Positions 1 through 7,614 of a stretch of 9,415 bases of DNA are shown piece by piece. The stretch's first letter is position 1. Each line of letters starts with the position of its first letter. Below the pieces are notes generated by a model. The model was not told the origin of the DNA. It made no database searches and was given only the letters and a program-made list of their open reading frames with translations. The stretch is from Alphaproteobacteria bacterium (GTDB lineage Bacteria > Pseudomonadota > Alphaproteobacteria > Rickettsiales > UBA3002): NCBI GenBank assembly GCA_021732545.1, contig JAKFUW010000103.1, forward strand, positions 1 through 9,415. Direction: 5' to 3'. The position numbers and the translations under genes were made by a program.

Positions 1-335
1 CACTCCTTCATGGCCGCTTTGTTGGCCGTGATGAGTTTGGCAATCGCTATTATAAAGAACGCAAAGTGCCAAAGTCGCGCCGCCAAAAACGCTGGGTGAT
101 GTATAAGGGATTGGCTGAACCATCCAAAGTGCCACCGCACTGGCACGCATGGCTGCATTACACCGTTGATGTGGCGCCGGTTGAAGGCGTGAATGTCAAA
201 AAATTCCGCTGGCAACAAGACCATTTGCCCAACCTGACCGGCACCGCGCATCGCTATCTGCCGCAGGGGCATGTTCTTAAAGGTGCAAAACGCGCACCTA
301 CCACCGCTGATTACGTTCCGTGGAAACCTGAGTGA
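1..335 (+). CDS. NADH:ubiquinone oxidoreductase subunit NDUFA12 family protein (5' partial)
   Basis: This is the C-terminal part of an NDUFA12 (B17.2)-type accessory subunit of respiratory complex I, which sits on the cytoplasmic-side arm of the enzyme at the inner membrane. The frame is open from base 3 to the TGA at 333-335, with no start inside the window, so the 5' end lies to the left. The GTG at 66 is an internal valine, because family-typical sequence is readable upstream of it: GRFVGRDEFGNRYYKERK. Downstream come the family blocks RRWV-like QKRWVMYKG, a Ser-x-VPPHWHAWLH segment and a C-terminal HRYLPQGH stretch. About 110 residues are visible; family members are somewhat longer, so roughly 20 N-terminal residues are probably missing. 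In bacteria this subunit is known from alphaproteobacteria, which is the best taxonomic marker in the window. The next gene on this strand begins 56 bp later and is unrelated. Confidence 0.93.
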   Translation, partial: LLHGRFVGRDEFGNRYYKERKVPKSRRQKRWVMYKGLAEPSKVPPHWHAWLHYTVDVAPVEGVNVKKFRWQQDHLPNLTGTAHRYLPQGHVLKGAKRAPTTADYVPWKPE

Positions 336-391
336 TAAACTGTCATAAAATCTTCACACACGACAGTGCACCACCATGATAACATCTCACG

Positions 392-673
392 ATGACAAAT
401 TGTGACGATAAAGAAACCAAGAATATCGATTACGTTAAAACGTATATTCAAGGTGCTATCATGTGCGCGGTTGCGTTGCCGATTATTAATCAAGAAAAAT
501 TTAATTTAGGAAGATCGATTGTACATGGGGTGATTGGTGGAGTTGGATGGGTTGGTTATGAATTTTTGTATGATAAAATTAAGTCCGTTGTTTTTCCTGA
601 AACAAAAGTGCAAACGCAAGATAAATGTTTAACAGGAAAAGTAATTTCTAAAGAAGAAGATAAAGTGCGCTGA
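392..673 (+). CDS. Small hypothetical protein, AT-rich, possible single membrane segment
   Basis: I do not recognise this 93-residue ORF. It begins with a charged, polar stretch (MTNCDDKETKN), then has two hydrophobic patches: around residues 20-32 (IMCAVALPII) and around residues 44-58, a glycine-rich SIVHGVIGGVGWVGYEF segment that could cross or sit in a membrane. The tail is lysine and glutamate rich. No Shine-Dalgarno sequence precedes the ATG at 392. An internal ATG at 461 has AAGGTG at 450-455, 5 bases ahead, and would give a 70-residue protein starting MCAVALPIIN; that start is a real alternative. By hand count 97 of 282 bases (34%) are G or C, against about half in sampled clpB lines, so it may be a recent acquisition. 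It ends 6 bp from the stop of the convergent DUF3108 gene. It could also be a chance ORF in AT-rich DNA. Confidence 0.5.
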   Translation: MTNCDDKETKNIDYVKTYIQGAIMCAVALPIINQEKFNLGRSIVHGVIGGVGWVGYEFLYDKIKSVVFPETKVQTQDKCLTGKVISKEEDKVR

Positions 674-679
674 ATAACA

Positions 680-1438
680 TTACTTTTCCGCTTTCCAATA
701 ACCCCTCATGGTACCAAATTTCACATAGACCTCTAATCCAATCGGAAACAACGTTTGCTGATCGATGTAAAGAATCGCAGGCGGTTCACCTTTGGCAAAG
801 CGGCGTTTTTCCTTTTCGGTAAAACCATCGATGAGCGAGCGCGAAAGCTCCAGCACATGCACGTCTGTCGGCTGACCATCAATCTCCTGCGTGGCGACTC
901 CTTTATAATTAGCGCGGATGCTCATCAGCCGCTTGCCATCAAAAAAAGGCTGTTCAAATTGTTGTTCGCCTGATGCTAATATTTGCTGCATATGGCCTCG
1001 TAAATCCCACAATAAATCCACCGTGGTGGTCACACCGCGCAATTTGGAAGAGGGCACATCGGGCCGGTAATTCGGGTCATCTTTAGGTTTCAAATCGCGC
1101 GATAGCAGCGATCCATCTTCGGCAAATTCCATGTAATTATGTTTGTCTGCATCTTTATTATCATAACGTAAAATCAGGGTTTGTGCGTTGGAATCAATAT
1201 AGGTGCCATGTCCTGTGGTGAGCGTTTTCATATGGCTGAAAATGCGTAAGAGTCCTCGACTTTTGAAGGCAGCGGTCAGCTCAAATCGGCTGTCTTTAGC
1301 GCTGGTATCAATCCATAATTTGGCGAAAGGAATCGCATTCCAACTAACAAACCACGTTCCTTTAAAATGTACGGTGGATTCTGTGGCAAAAGCGGGAGTG
1401 GCGAGCATCCAGCAGAGCAAGGCGATGAAAAGTCTCAT
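680..1438 (-). CDS. DUF3108 domain-containing exported protein
   Basis: The 252-residue product matches the DUF3108 family, exported or envelope proteins of unknown function. It opens with a signal peptide (MRLFIALLCWMLATPAFA, likely cut before TES). The mature part is beta-strand rich, with family-like blocks: GTWFVSWNAIPFAKL near the N-terminus, a central TTVDLLWDLRG, and the ending LFPIGLEVYVKFGTMRGYW. I chose the ATG at 1438 because it immediately precedes the signal peptide and is preceded by AAGGGAG (1450-1444 on the minus strand) with 5-base spacing. The same frame is open to an ATG at 1519, but that start would add 27 non-signal residues, overlap the start of clpB and lack a ribosome site. 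The gene is divergent from clpB and convergent with the small ORF to its left. The biochemical role is unknown; the family assignment is from recognition of the pattern, not from a search. Confidence 0.85.
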   Translation of the reverse strand: MRLFIALLCWMLATPAFATESTVHFKGTWFVSWNAIPFAKLWIDTSAKDSRFELTAAFKSRGLLRIFSHMKTLTTGHGTYIDSNAQTLILRYDNKDADKHNYMEFAEDGSLLSRDLKPKDDPNYRPDVPSSKLRGVTTTVDLLWDLRGHMQQILASGEQQFEQPFFDGKRLMSIRANYKGVATQEIDGQPTDVHVLELSRSLIDGFTEKEKRRFAKGEPPAILYIDQQTLFPIGLEVYVKFGTMRGYWKAEK

Positions 1439-1443
1439 GAGGG

Positions 1444-1450
1444 CTCCCTT
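1444..1450 (-). promoter_or_regulatory. Ribosome binding site of the DUF3108 gene
   Basis: On the minus strand the bases read AAGGGAG, 5 bases ahead of the ATG at 1438. This decides the start of the DUF3108 gene in favour of the signal-peptide start. The same base pairs carry the -35 box of the proposed clpB heat-shock promoter on the plus strand. Confidence 0.65.
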
Positions 1451-1475
1451 GTTATCTGCATCACCGCACCATATA
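1446..1475 (+). promoter_or_regulatory. Putative RpoH (sigma-32) heat-shock promoter of clpB
   Basis: The -35 region reads CCCTTGTT (1446-1453) and the -10 region CACCATATA (1467-1475), separated by 13 bases. The known E. coli sigma-32 consensus is CCCTTGAA, 13-17 bases, CCCCATNTA, so the match is 6 of 8 and 8 of 9 (counting N as a match) with allowed spacing. Measured the alphaproteobacterial way, CTTG (1448-1451) is followed after 17 bases by CCATAT. Transcription would start near 1482, giving a leader of about 25 bases that contains the clpB ribosome site. Heat-shock control of clpB by RpoH is well established in proteobacteria, so position and gene agree. No experiment supports it here. 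Confidence 0.65.
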
Positions 1476-1492
1476 TTAGTACTATCAAACAC

Positions 1493-1498
1493 GGGAGG
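1493..1498 (+). promoter_or_regulatory. Ribosome binding site of clpB
   Basis: GGGAGG lies 7 bases ahead of the ATG at 1506. It fixes the clpB start there, although the frame stays open upstream to an ATG at 1203; that upstream part is the antisense of the DUF3108 gene. Confidence 0.8.
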
Positions 1499-1505
1499 CT
1501 GTGTC

Positions 1506-4139
<2,634 letters not shown>

Positions 4140-4147
4140 CTTTTTTG

Positions 4148-4167
4148 CTCTCCCCTTGAGGGGGGAG
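4148..4167. repeat. Short GC-rich hairpin just after clpB
   Basis: CTCTCCCC (4148-4155) pairs with GGGGGGAG (4160-4167) across a TTGA loop, giving 8 pairs of which one is G-T. It begins 9 bases after the clpB stop codon. The run of T (4141-4146) lies before the stem, not after it, on the plus strand, so it is not a standard intrinsic terminator in either direction. It may protect the clpB mRNA 3' end, or be a copy of a dispersed CTCCCC-TTGA-GGGGAG repeat. The rest of the gap up to 4276 is AT-rich and shows no clear element. Confidence 0.5.
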
Positions 4168-4276
4168 TGGCAGTATAAAAGTTGCGGTGCTCAAAACTCA
4201 ACATTTTCGCTACAACATAACATATTTAACTACGATCCATATTAGCGATTACACTTAACTGGTTGCTGATTGAAAA

Positions 4277-5323
4277 ATGATTCATTATCGTGAAGGCATG
4301 AAACCTTTTTCCATCGCTGATATTTCTGTGAATGCTGGTAACCGCGCGCGAGCCGAGATTGTGGTGGCGCGGCTTTATGATTTCACCAAAATGACCGTGC
4401 CGATTGAAGTGGTACACGGCACACACGCGGGGCCTGTGCTATTTGTCACCGCTGCCATTCATGGCGATGAAATTAACGGCGTGCAGATTATCAAGCGGCT
4501 ACTGCACCAACCGATCTTTGAGAATATGAAAGGCACGCTTATTGCGGTACCGATTGTGAATGTGTTCGGCTTTAACGCCAAGCAGCGTTACTTGCCTGAT
4601 CGTCGCGATTTAAACCGTTGCTTTCCGGGTGCGCCCGATGGCCCGCTGGCATCGCAGCTGGCCCATGCCATTATGACCGAAGTAATCAGCAAATCGACCC
4701 ACGGGATTGATTTACATACAGGCGCGATTCATCGCACCAATTTGCCGCATATTCGTGCCTCGATCGATAATGAGCAAATGGAGCAGATGGCGCAAGCATT
4801 TGGCGCACCACTGATTATCAACTCTGGCCTGCGCGATGGATCATTGCGCGAATCAGCGCGCGAAGCTGGCGTTTGCGTGCTACTCTATGAAGGCGGCGAG
4901 GCGCTGCGTTTTAATGAAGAGGTGATCCAGCTTGGAGTCAAAGGAGTGGTGTCGGTGATGCGGCATATCGGGATGCTGGCAGATGAAGATGCTGCACAAA
5001 AACCTGCAAACAGCCGTGTTTCAACCGCGAGCTATTGGGCACGTGCACCCCATAGCGGCATGCTCAATACCGCATGTGCGGTGGGCGATAGCGTGAGTGC
5101 GGGGCAGGTGCTGGGTACGATTTGCGACCCGTTTGGTCGTCATTGTTTTGATGTGAGCGCCAAAGAAGCGGGCGTGATTGTTGGCATGACGATGTTGCCG
5201 TTGCTTAATGAAGGCGATGCGATTTTTCATATCGCGACGTTTAATGATGCCGCCAAAATTAAGGATGTTGATGAAGATACTCAGCAGGCGCTCACCGGTC
5301 AGATGGATACCTATGTGACGTAG
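4277..5323 (+). CDS. Succinylglutamate desuccinylase/aspartoacylase family zinc hydrolase
   Basis: The 348-residue protein belongs to the AstE/AspA branch of the M14 zinc carboxypeptidase-like hydrolases, which cleave N-acyl amino acids or related amides in the cytoplasm. Visible active-site elements are the zinc-binding HGDE at residues 62-65 (His62, Glu65), the substrate-binding stretch DRRDLNRCFPG from residue 108 (with Arg109, Asn113 and Arg114), the third zinc ligand His147 in GIDLHTG, and a probable catalytic Glu205 in LYEGGE. A C-terminal beta domain follows, from about residue 250, as in the longer AstE-like proteins. All key residues are present, so it should be active, but the substrate cannot be read from sequence. 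No arginine succinyltransferase genes or ATP-grasp ligase lie nearby to suggest one. The start is uncertain: no strong ribosome site precedes 4277, and an ATG at 4298 also fits the alignment from memory, with GAAGG too close to it. Confidence 0.88.
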   Translation: MIHYREGMKPFSIADISVNAGNRARAEIVVARLYDFTKMTVPIEVVHGTHAGPVLFVTAAIHGDEINGVQIIKRLLHQPIFENMKGTLIAVPIVNVFGFNAKQRYLPDRRDLNRCFPGAPDGPLASQLAHAIMTEVISKSTHGIDLHTGAIHRTNLPHIRASIDNEQMEQMAQAFGAPLIINSGLRDGSLRESAREAGVCVLLYEGGEALRFNEEVIQLGVKGVVSVMRHIGMLADEDAAQKPANSRVSTASYWARAPHSGMLNTACAVGDSVSAGQVLGTICDPFGRHCFDVSAKEAGVIVGMTMLPLLNEGDAIFHIATFNDAAKIKDVDEDTQQALTGQMDTYVT

Positions 5324-5333
5324 TGTGTTCTGC

Positions 5334-5401
5334 TGTCACCCCGCACTTGTTGCGGGTCTGATGCGAATAGATGGGGATGCCGCAATAAATGCGGCATGAC
5401 A
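5334..5401. repeat. 68-bp imperfect palindromic intergenic repeat (REP/MITE-like)
   Basis: The element starts TGTCA and ends TGACA. Its outer 12 bases, TGTCACCCCGCA and TGCGGCATGACA, are complementary at 10 positions. Each half also forms its own hairpin: CCCGCA/TGCGGG (5340-5345 with 5351-5356) and ATGCCGCA/TGCGGCAT (5377-5384 with 5390-5397). It can therefore fold as one cruciform or as two hairpins. It fills the gap between the convergent hydrolase gene and pdxH. Similar TGTCA-ended palindromes are dispersed in many alphaproteobacterial genomes; only one copy of this form is in the window. Confidence 0.75.
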
Positions 5402-5428
5402 GGTTGGGTAAAGTGATAGAATTTTTTT

Positions 5429-6010
5429 CTAAGGATACAGCAGCGATTGTTCCCACACGCCTTTGCTGTTGCAATGCCACACCCAGCGATCATGCAGCCG
5501 ATAATCGCGTTGCACCCAGAATTCAATCGAGTGCGCAATCACACGCCAGCCATGCCAATGCGGCGGGCGAGGGATTGGCTGGCCTTCATATTTAGCTTCC
5601 ATTTGCGCAATACGCGCTTCGAAGGTTTCGCGCGAATCCAAAGGTTGCGATTGCAGCGATGCCCATGCCCCAATTTGGCTCGTGCGCATGCGCGAGGCAA
5701 AATAGCTGTCGGCCTCATGGTCTTGCACTTTTTCAACGCGGCCTTCAATACGGATTTGTTTATCGAGTGGCATCCAGTAAAAACACAAGGCGGCCATCGA
5801 GTTGGTTTTGATCTCAGCGCTTTTGCGGCTGGTGTGGTTGGTGTAAAAACAAAAGCCATCGGCGTCAAAATGTTTGAGCAACACAATGCGGTTCGATGGC
5901 ATGCCTTCCGGTGTGGCGGTGGCCAGTGACATGGCGGTGGGTTCTTTGATGCCGTCATGGGCTTTGGCTTCATCAAACCATTGCGTAAAGGTTTCAAGCG
6001 GGCGTTGCAT
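5429..6010 (-). CDS. pdxH: Pyridoxamine 5'-phosphate oxidase
   Basis: PdxH is a cytoplasmic FMN-dependent oxidase that converts pyridoxamine or pyridoxine 5'-phosphate to pyridoxal 5'-phosphate, using oxygen, in the last step of PLP synthesis or salvage. The 193-residue protein shows the family blocks in order: EPTAMSLAT, the FMN-phosphate-binding NRIVLLKHFD and FYTNHTSRKSAEI, IRIEGRVEKV, YFASRMRTSQIGAWAS, and the PLP-site block YRLHDR (Arg171, His173). Length is slightly under the usual 200-220. Two departures are visible: the block usually read as WGGxRV is WHGWRV here, and the usual C-terminal RLxP reads LLYP, so that arginine is a leucine. The ATG at 6010 begins the conserved region and is preceded by a purine-rich AAGAGAA, which is only a fair ribosome site. 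It is divergent from the methyltransferase gene and has no pathway neighbours here. Confidence 0.95.
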   Translation of the reverse strand: MQRPLETFTQWFDEAKAHDGIKEPTAMSLATATPEGMPSNRIVLLKHFDADGFCFYTNHTSRKSAEIKTNSMAALCFYWMPLDKQIRIEGRVEKVQDHEADSYFASRMRTSQIGAWASLQSQPLDSRETFEARIAQMEAKYEGQPIPRPPHWHGWRVIAHSIEFWVQRDYRLHDRWVWHCNSKGVWEQSLLYP

Positions 6011-6045
6011 AGAGGTTCTCTTGATGATTCACAGGCGAAAAAAAA

Positions 6046-6064
6046 TGCTTTATACATATAAGCA
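6046..6064. repeat. 19-bp imperfect inverted repeat in the divergent pdxH/methyltransferase gap
   Basis: TGCTTTATACATATAAGCA has TGCTT/AAGCA arms (5 pairs), extended by three A-T pairs if one T is bulged. It is the most AT-rich part of the 96-bp gap and carries TATA-like hexamers on both strands (TATAAG on plus, TATAAA on minus), so it may hold the -10 regions of both genes or a regulator site. I could not find convincing -35 boxes at standard spacing for either direction. Confidence 0.3.
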
Positions 6065-6094
6065 CAGATGGCGCGCCGCGTCCAGTCATGTGAT

Positions 6095-6098
6095 AGGA
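6095..6098 (+). promoter_or_regulatory. Ribosome binding site deciding the methyltransferase start
   Basis: AGGA sits 8 bases ahead of the ATG at 6107. The earlier in-frame ATG at 6068 has no comparable site and would add 13 residues (MARRVQSCDRNRQ) outside the conserved region, so 6107 is preferred. Confidence 0.5.
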
Positions 6099-6106
6099 AT
6101 AGACAG

Positions 6107-6856
6107 ATGGTTCGCCCCGATGCGATGCAGTTACGGCAGTTTTATTCGTCTCCTCTGGGGCGGATGGCGCGCGCGATTTTAACTCGCACGATTTTAAAAC
6201 ACTGGCCAGAACTCCATGGCGATATGACGCTGGGGCTGGGCTATGCTAACCCTTATCTGCGCCCCTTTTTAAAAGATGAGGGCGATACTATCTGTGTCGT
6301 GCCTGCCATGCCTGCTGCTCAAGGCGCAATCTATTGGCCGCAGCAACGCCCCAACCGCACCGTGTTGATGGATGAGTCGGCGATGCCTTTTCCCGATAAT
6401 ATCATGAACCGCGTGATGGTTGTGCACGCGCTGGAGCATAGCGCGGATGTAGCGGCTACACTGAATGAATGTTGGCGCGTGCTGGTGGCAGGAGGGCGGA
6501 TGCTGATGGTGGTGCCCAACCGGCGCGGTCTGTGGGCGGGATCGGATGCGTCTCCTTTTTGCTATGGCCACCCCTTTAGCGTGGTGCAGCTAAAAGAGCT
6601 ATTAGCGCAGCATGGGTTTACCTATGTCGATCATCAGACGGAGTTGTTTATATGGCCATCGCGCCGACCGATTTTTCGTAAAGTTGCCAAAACCATGCAG
6701 GCACTGGGGTATCTGTTGGTGCCGTCATTTGGCGGAGTGATTATCATGGAATGCGAAAAGCAGATTTATGCGGGGCTCAAAGAACCGATCAAGCGCCATA
6801 CCACGGCGAGGGTTTATAAAGCAGCCGTTGGCAACGCCATCATACAATCTAAATAA
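6107..6856 (+). CDS. Class I SAM-dependent methyltransferase
   Basis: The 249-residue product is a type 11-like class I methyltransferase, presumably cytoplasmic. After a conserved opening, QLRQFYSSPLGRMARAIL, comes the SAM-binding motif I in the form LGLGYANPYL, then MDESAMPFPDNIMNRVMVVHALEHS (motif II-like strand, with the LEH characteristic of type 11 enzymes) and LNECWRVLVAGGRMLMVVPNRRGLW (the post-motif region). The acidic residue usual at the end of strand beta-2 is not obvious in CVVPAMPAAQG. This set of blocks matches a group of methyltransferases I know from alphaproteobacteria, whose substrate is unknown to me. The start at 6107 is chosen for its ribosome site and because conservation begins there; 6068 is possible. 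The gene stands alone between the divergent pdxH and the convergent redox genes, and is followed by a palindromic repeat. Confidence 0.85.
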   Translation: MVRPDAMQLRQFYSSPLGRMARAILTRTILKHWPELHGDMTLGLGYANPYLRPFLKDEGDTICVVPAMPAAQGAIYWPQQRPNRTVLMDESAMPFPDNIMNRVMVVHALEHSADVAATLNECWRVLVAGGRMLMVVPNRRGLWAGSDASPFCYGHPFSVVQLKELLAQHGFTYVDHQTELFIWPSRRPIFRKVAKTMQALGYLLVPSFGGVIIMECEKQIYAGLKEPIKRHTTARVYKAAVGNAIIQSK

Positions 6857-6860
6857 TTCA

Positions 6861-6971
6861 CGTCATTGCGAGGAGTCATGCTGAAGCGTTAGCGAAAGCA
6901 GGCGACGTGGCAATCCATTTGTTATCTGTTCAGATGGATTACCACGCTCACTTTGTTCGCTCGTAATGACG
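6861..6971. repeat. 111-bp palindromic intergenic repeat with CGTCATTGCGA ends
   Basis: The left end CGTCATTGCGA (6861-6871) is matched by the right end TCGTAATGACG (6961-6971) with one mismatch. An inner pair, GTGGCAATCCAT (6907-6918) and ATGGATTACCAC (6934-6945), also pairs with one mismatch (a G-T pair as RNA) around a 15-base loop. The left arm carries about 20 extra bases compared with the right, so it is an asymmetric palindrome. The CGTCATTGCGAGGAG... and CAATCCA core is a widespread dispersed palindrome of alphaproteobacterial genomes. It fills the convergent gap between the methyltransferase and the thioredoxin-fold gene, starting 4 bases after one stop and ending 6 bases before the other. 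It has no coding capacity, so if mobile it would depend on a transposase encoded elsewhere. Confidence 0.85.
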
Positions 6972-6977
6972 CTGAGA

Positions 6978-7589
6978 TTAGTTCGCGTATTTCACGCCGC
7001 AGCCATAAGGCTTAGTATTGGCAAGGGTAACCGCTTTACCATCGATCAGCTCAGCAACTGCTGCTGTTACATAGTTCTTGGCACCTTTAATATCGGCGGT
7101 ATCGGCGCTTGGTTTGTCGTCAATCGCGCCCATGTAACCAATTTTACCATCCTTGCCGATCACAAACATGTGCGGTGTGGTTTTGGCTTCGTATGATTTA
7201 CCAATCGCACCGCTTGGGTCGAGCACGATATGGTCAGCAACGGATTTTTGTTCTTTGGCAATGTCCAGGGCTTGCTTGGAGTCGGTGTAGCCTTGTTTAC
7301 CTTTGGCAGAAGAATTGATGCTGATCCACACTGCGCCCTTAGCTTTAGCATCGGCTTGCACTTTCTGCATGTTGCCAGATTTATAATGTTTCACCACAAA
7401 CGGGCAGCCATGATTGGTCCATTCCAACACCACCACTTTGCCTTTCAGGTCGCTGAGTTTGAGTTCTTTACCCGCTACATCGGCGACTGAAAAATCGGGT
7501 GCAGTCTGGCCGATGGTCACGGCTGCTTGTGCAGCTGTTGCGCTTAATGCCAAAGTCGCAGATGCAACGAGAGAGAGAATTTTATTCAT
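6978..7589 (-). CDS. Exported thioredoxin-fold (redoxin family) protein
   Basis: The 203-residue protein has a signal peptide (about residues 1-22, ending SATAAQA) and an AhpC/TSA-redoxin type thioredoxin fold: GQTAPDFSVADVAG, LSDLKGKVVVLEW, then the active-site region TNHGCPFVVKHY with Cys62. Where thioredoxins have CxxC this protein has CPFV, so only one cysteine is at the site. The only other cysteine in the mature protein is Cys197 in KPYGCGVKY at the C-terminus, and it may act as the resolving partner. The family cis-proline region is seen in AKTTPHMFVI. The NHGCPFV...SGNMQ pattern is a known redoxin subgroup often annotated only as thioredoxin family protein. AGGAG lies 6 bases ahead of the ATG at 7589, within the 25-bp gap after the DsbD-family gene, so the two are probably co-transcribed. 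Its likely role is extracytoplasmic thiol or peroxide chemistry, fed by the DsbD-like protein; the substrate is unknown. Confidence 0.9.
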   Translation of the reverse strand: MNKILSLVASATLALSATAAQAAVTIGQTAPDFSVADVAGKELKLSDLKGKVVVLEWTNHGCPFVVKHYKSGNMQKVQADAKAKGAVWISINSSAKGKQGYTDSKQALDIAKEQKSVADHIVLDPSGAIGKSYEAKTTPHMFVIGKDGKIGYMGAIDDKPSADTADIKGAKNYVTAAVAELIDGKAVTLANTKPYGCGVKYAN

Positions 7590-7614
7590 AGAAAACTCCT
7601 GAAGGGTGAAAAAA

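Noticed and set aside
66..68. GTG at 66 as the start of the NDUFA12-family gene
   Set aside because: Conserved family sequence (VGRDEFGNRYY) is read in frame upstream of it.
1203..1505. Upstream in-frame extension of clpB to an ATG at 1203
   Set aside because: It runs antisense to the DUF3108 gene, does not look like a ClpB N-terminus, and the start at 1506 has GGGAGG at the right distance and the normal ClpB beginning.
4141..4167. Intrinsic terminator for clpB
   Set aside because: The stem is suitable, but the T run precedes it instead of following it, and on the other strand there is no T run after the stem.
5447..5929. Open frame on the plus strand opposite pdxH, and a second minus-strand frame at 5539-6057
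   Set aside because: pdxH is unambiguous across this stretch; the other frames have the residue bias of shadow translations.
6857..6977. A small gene or RNA gene in the convergent gap
   Set aside because: The sequence is explained by a palindromic repeat; there is no ORF or tRNA-like fold.
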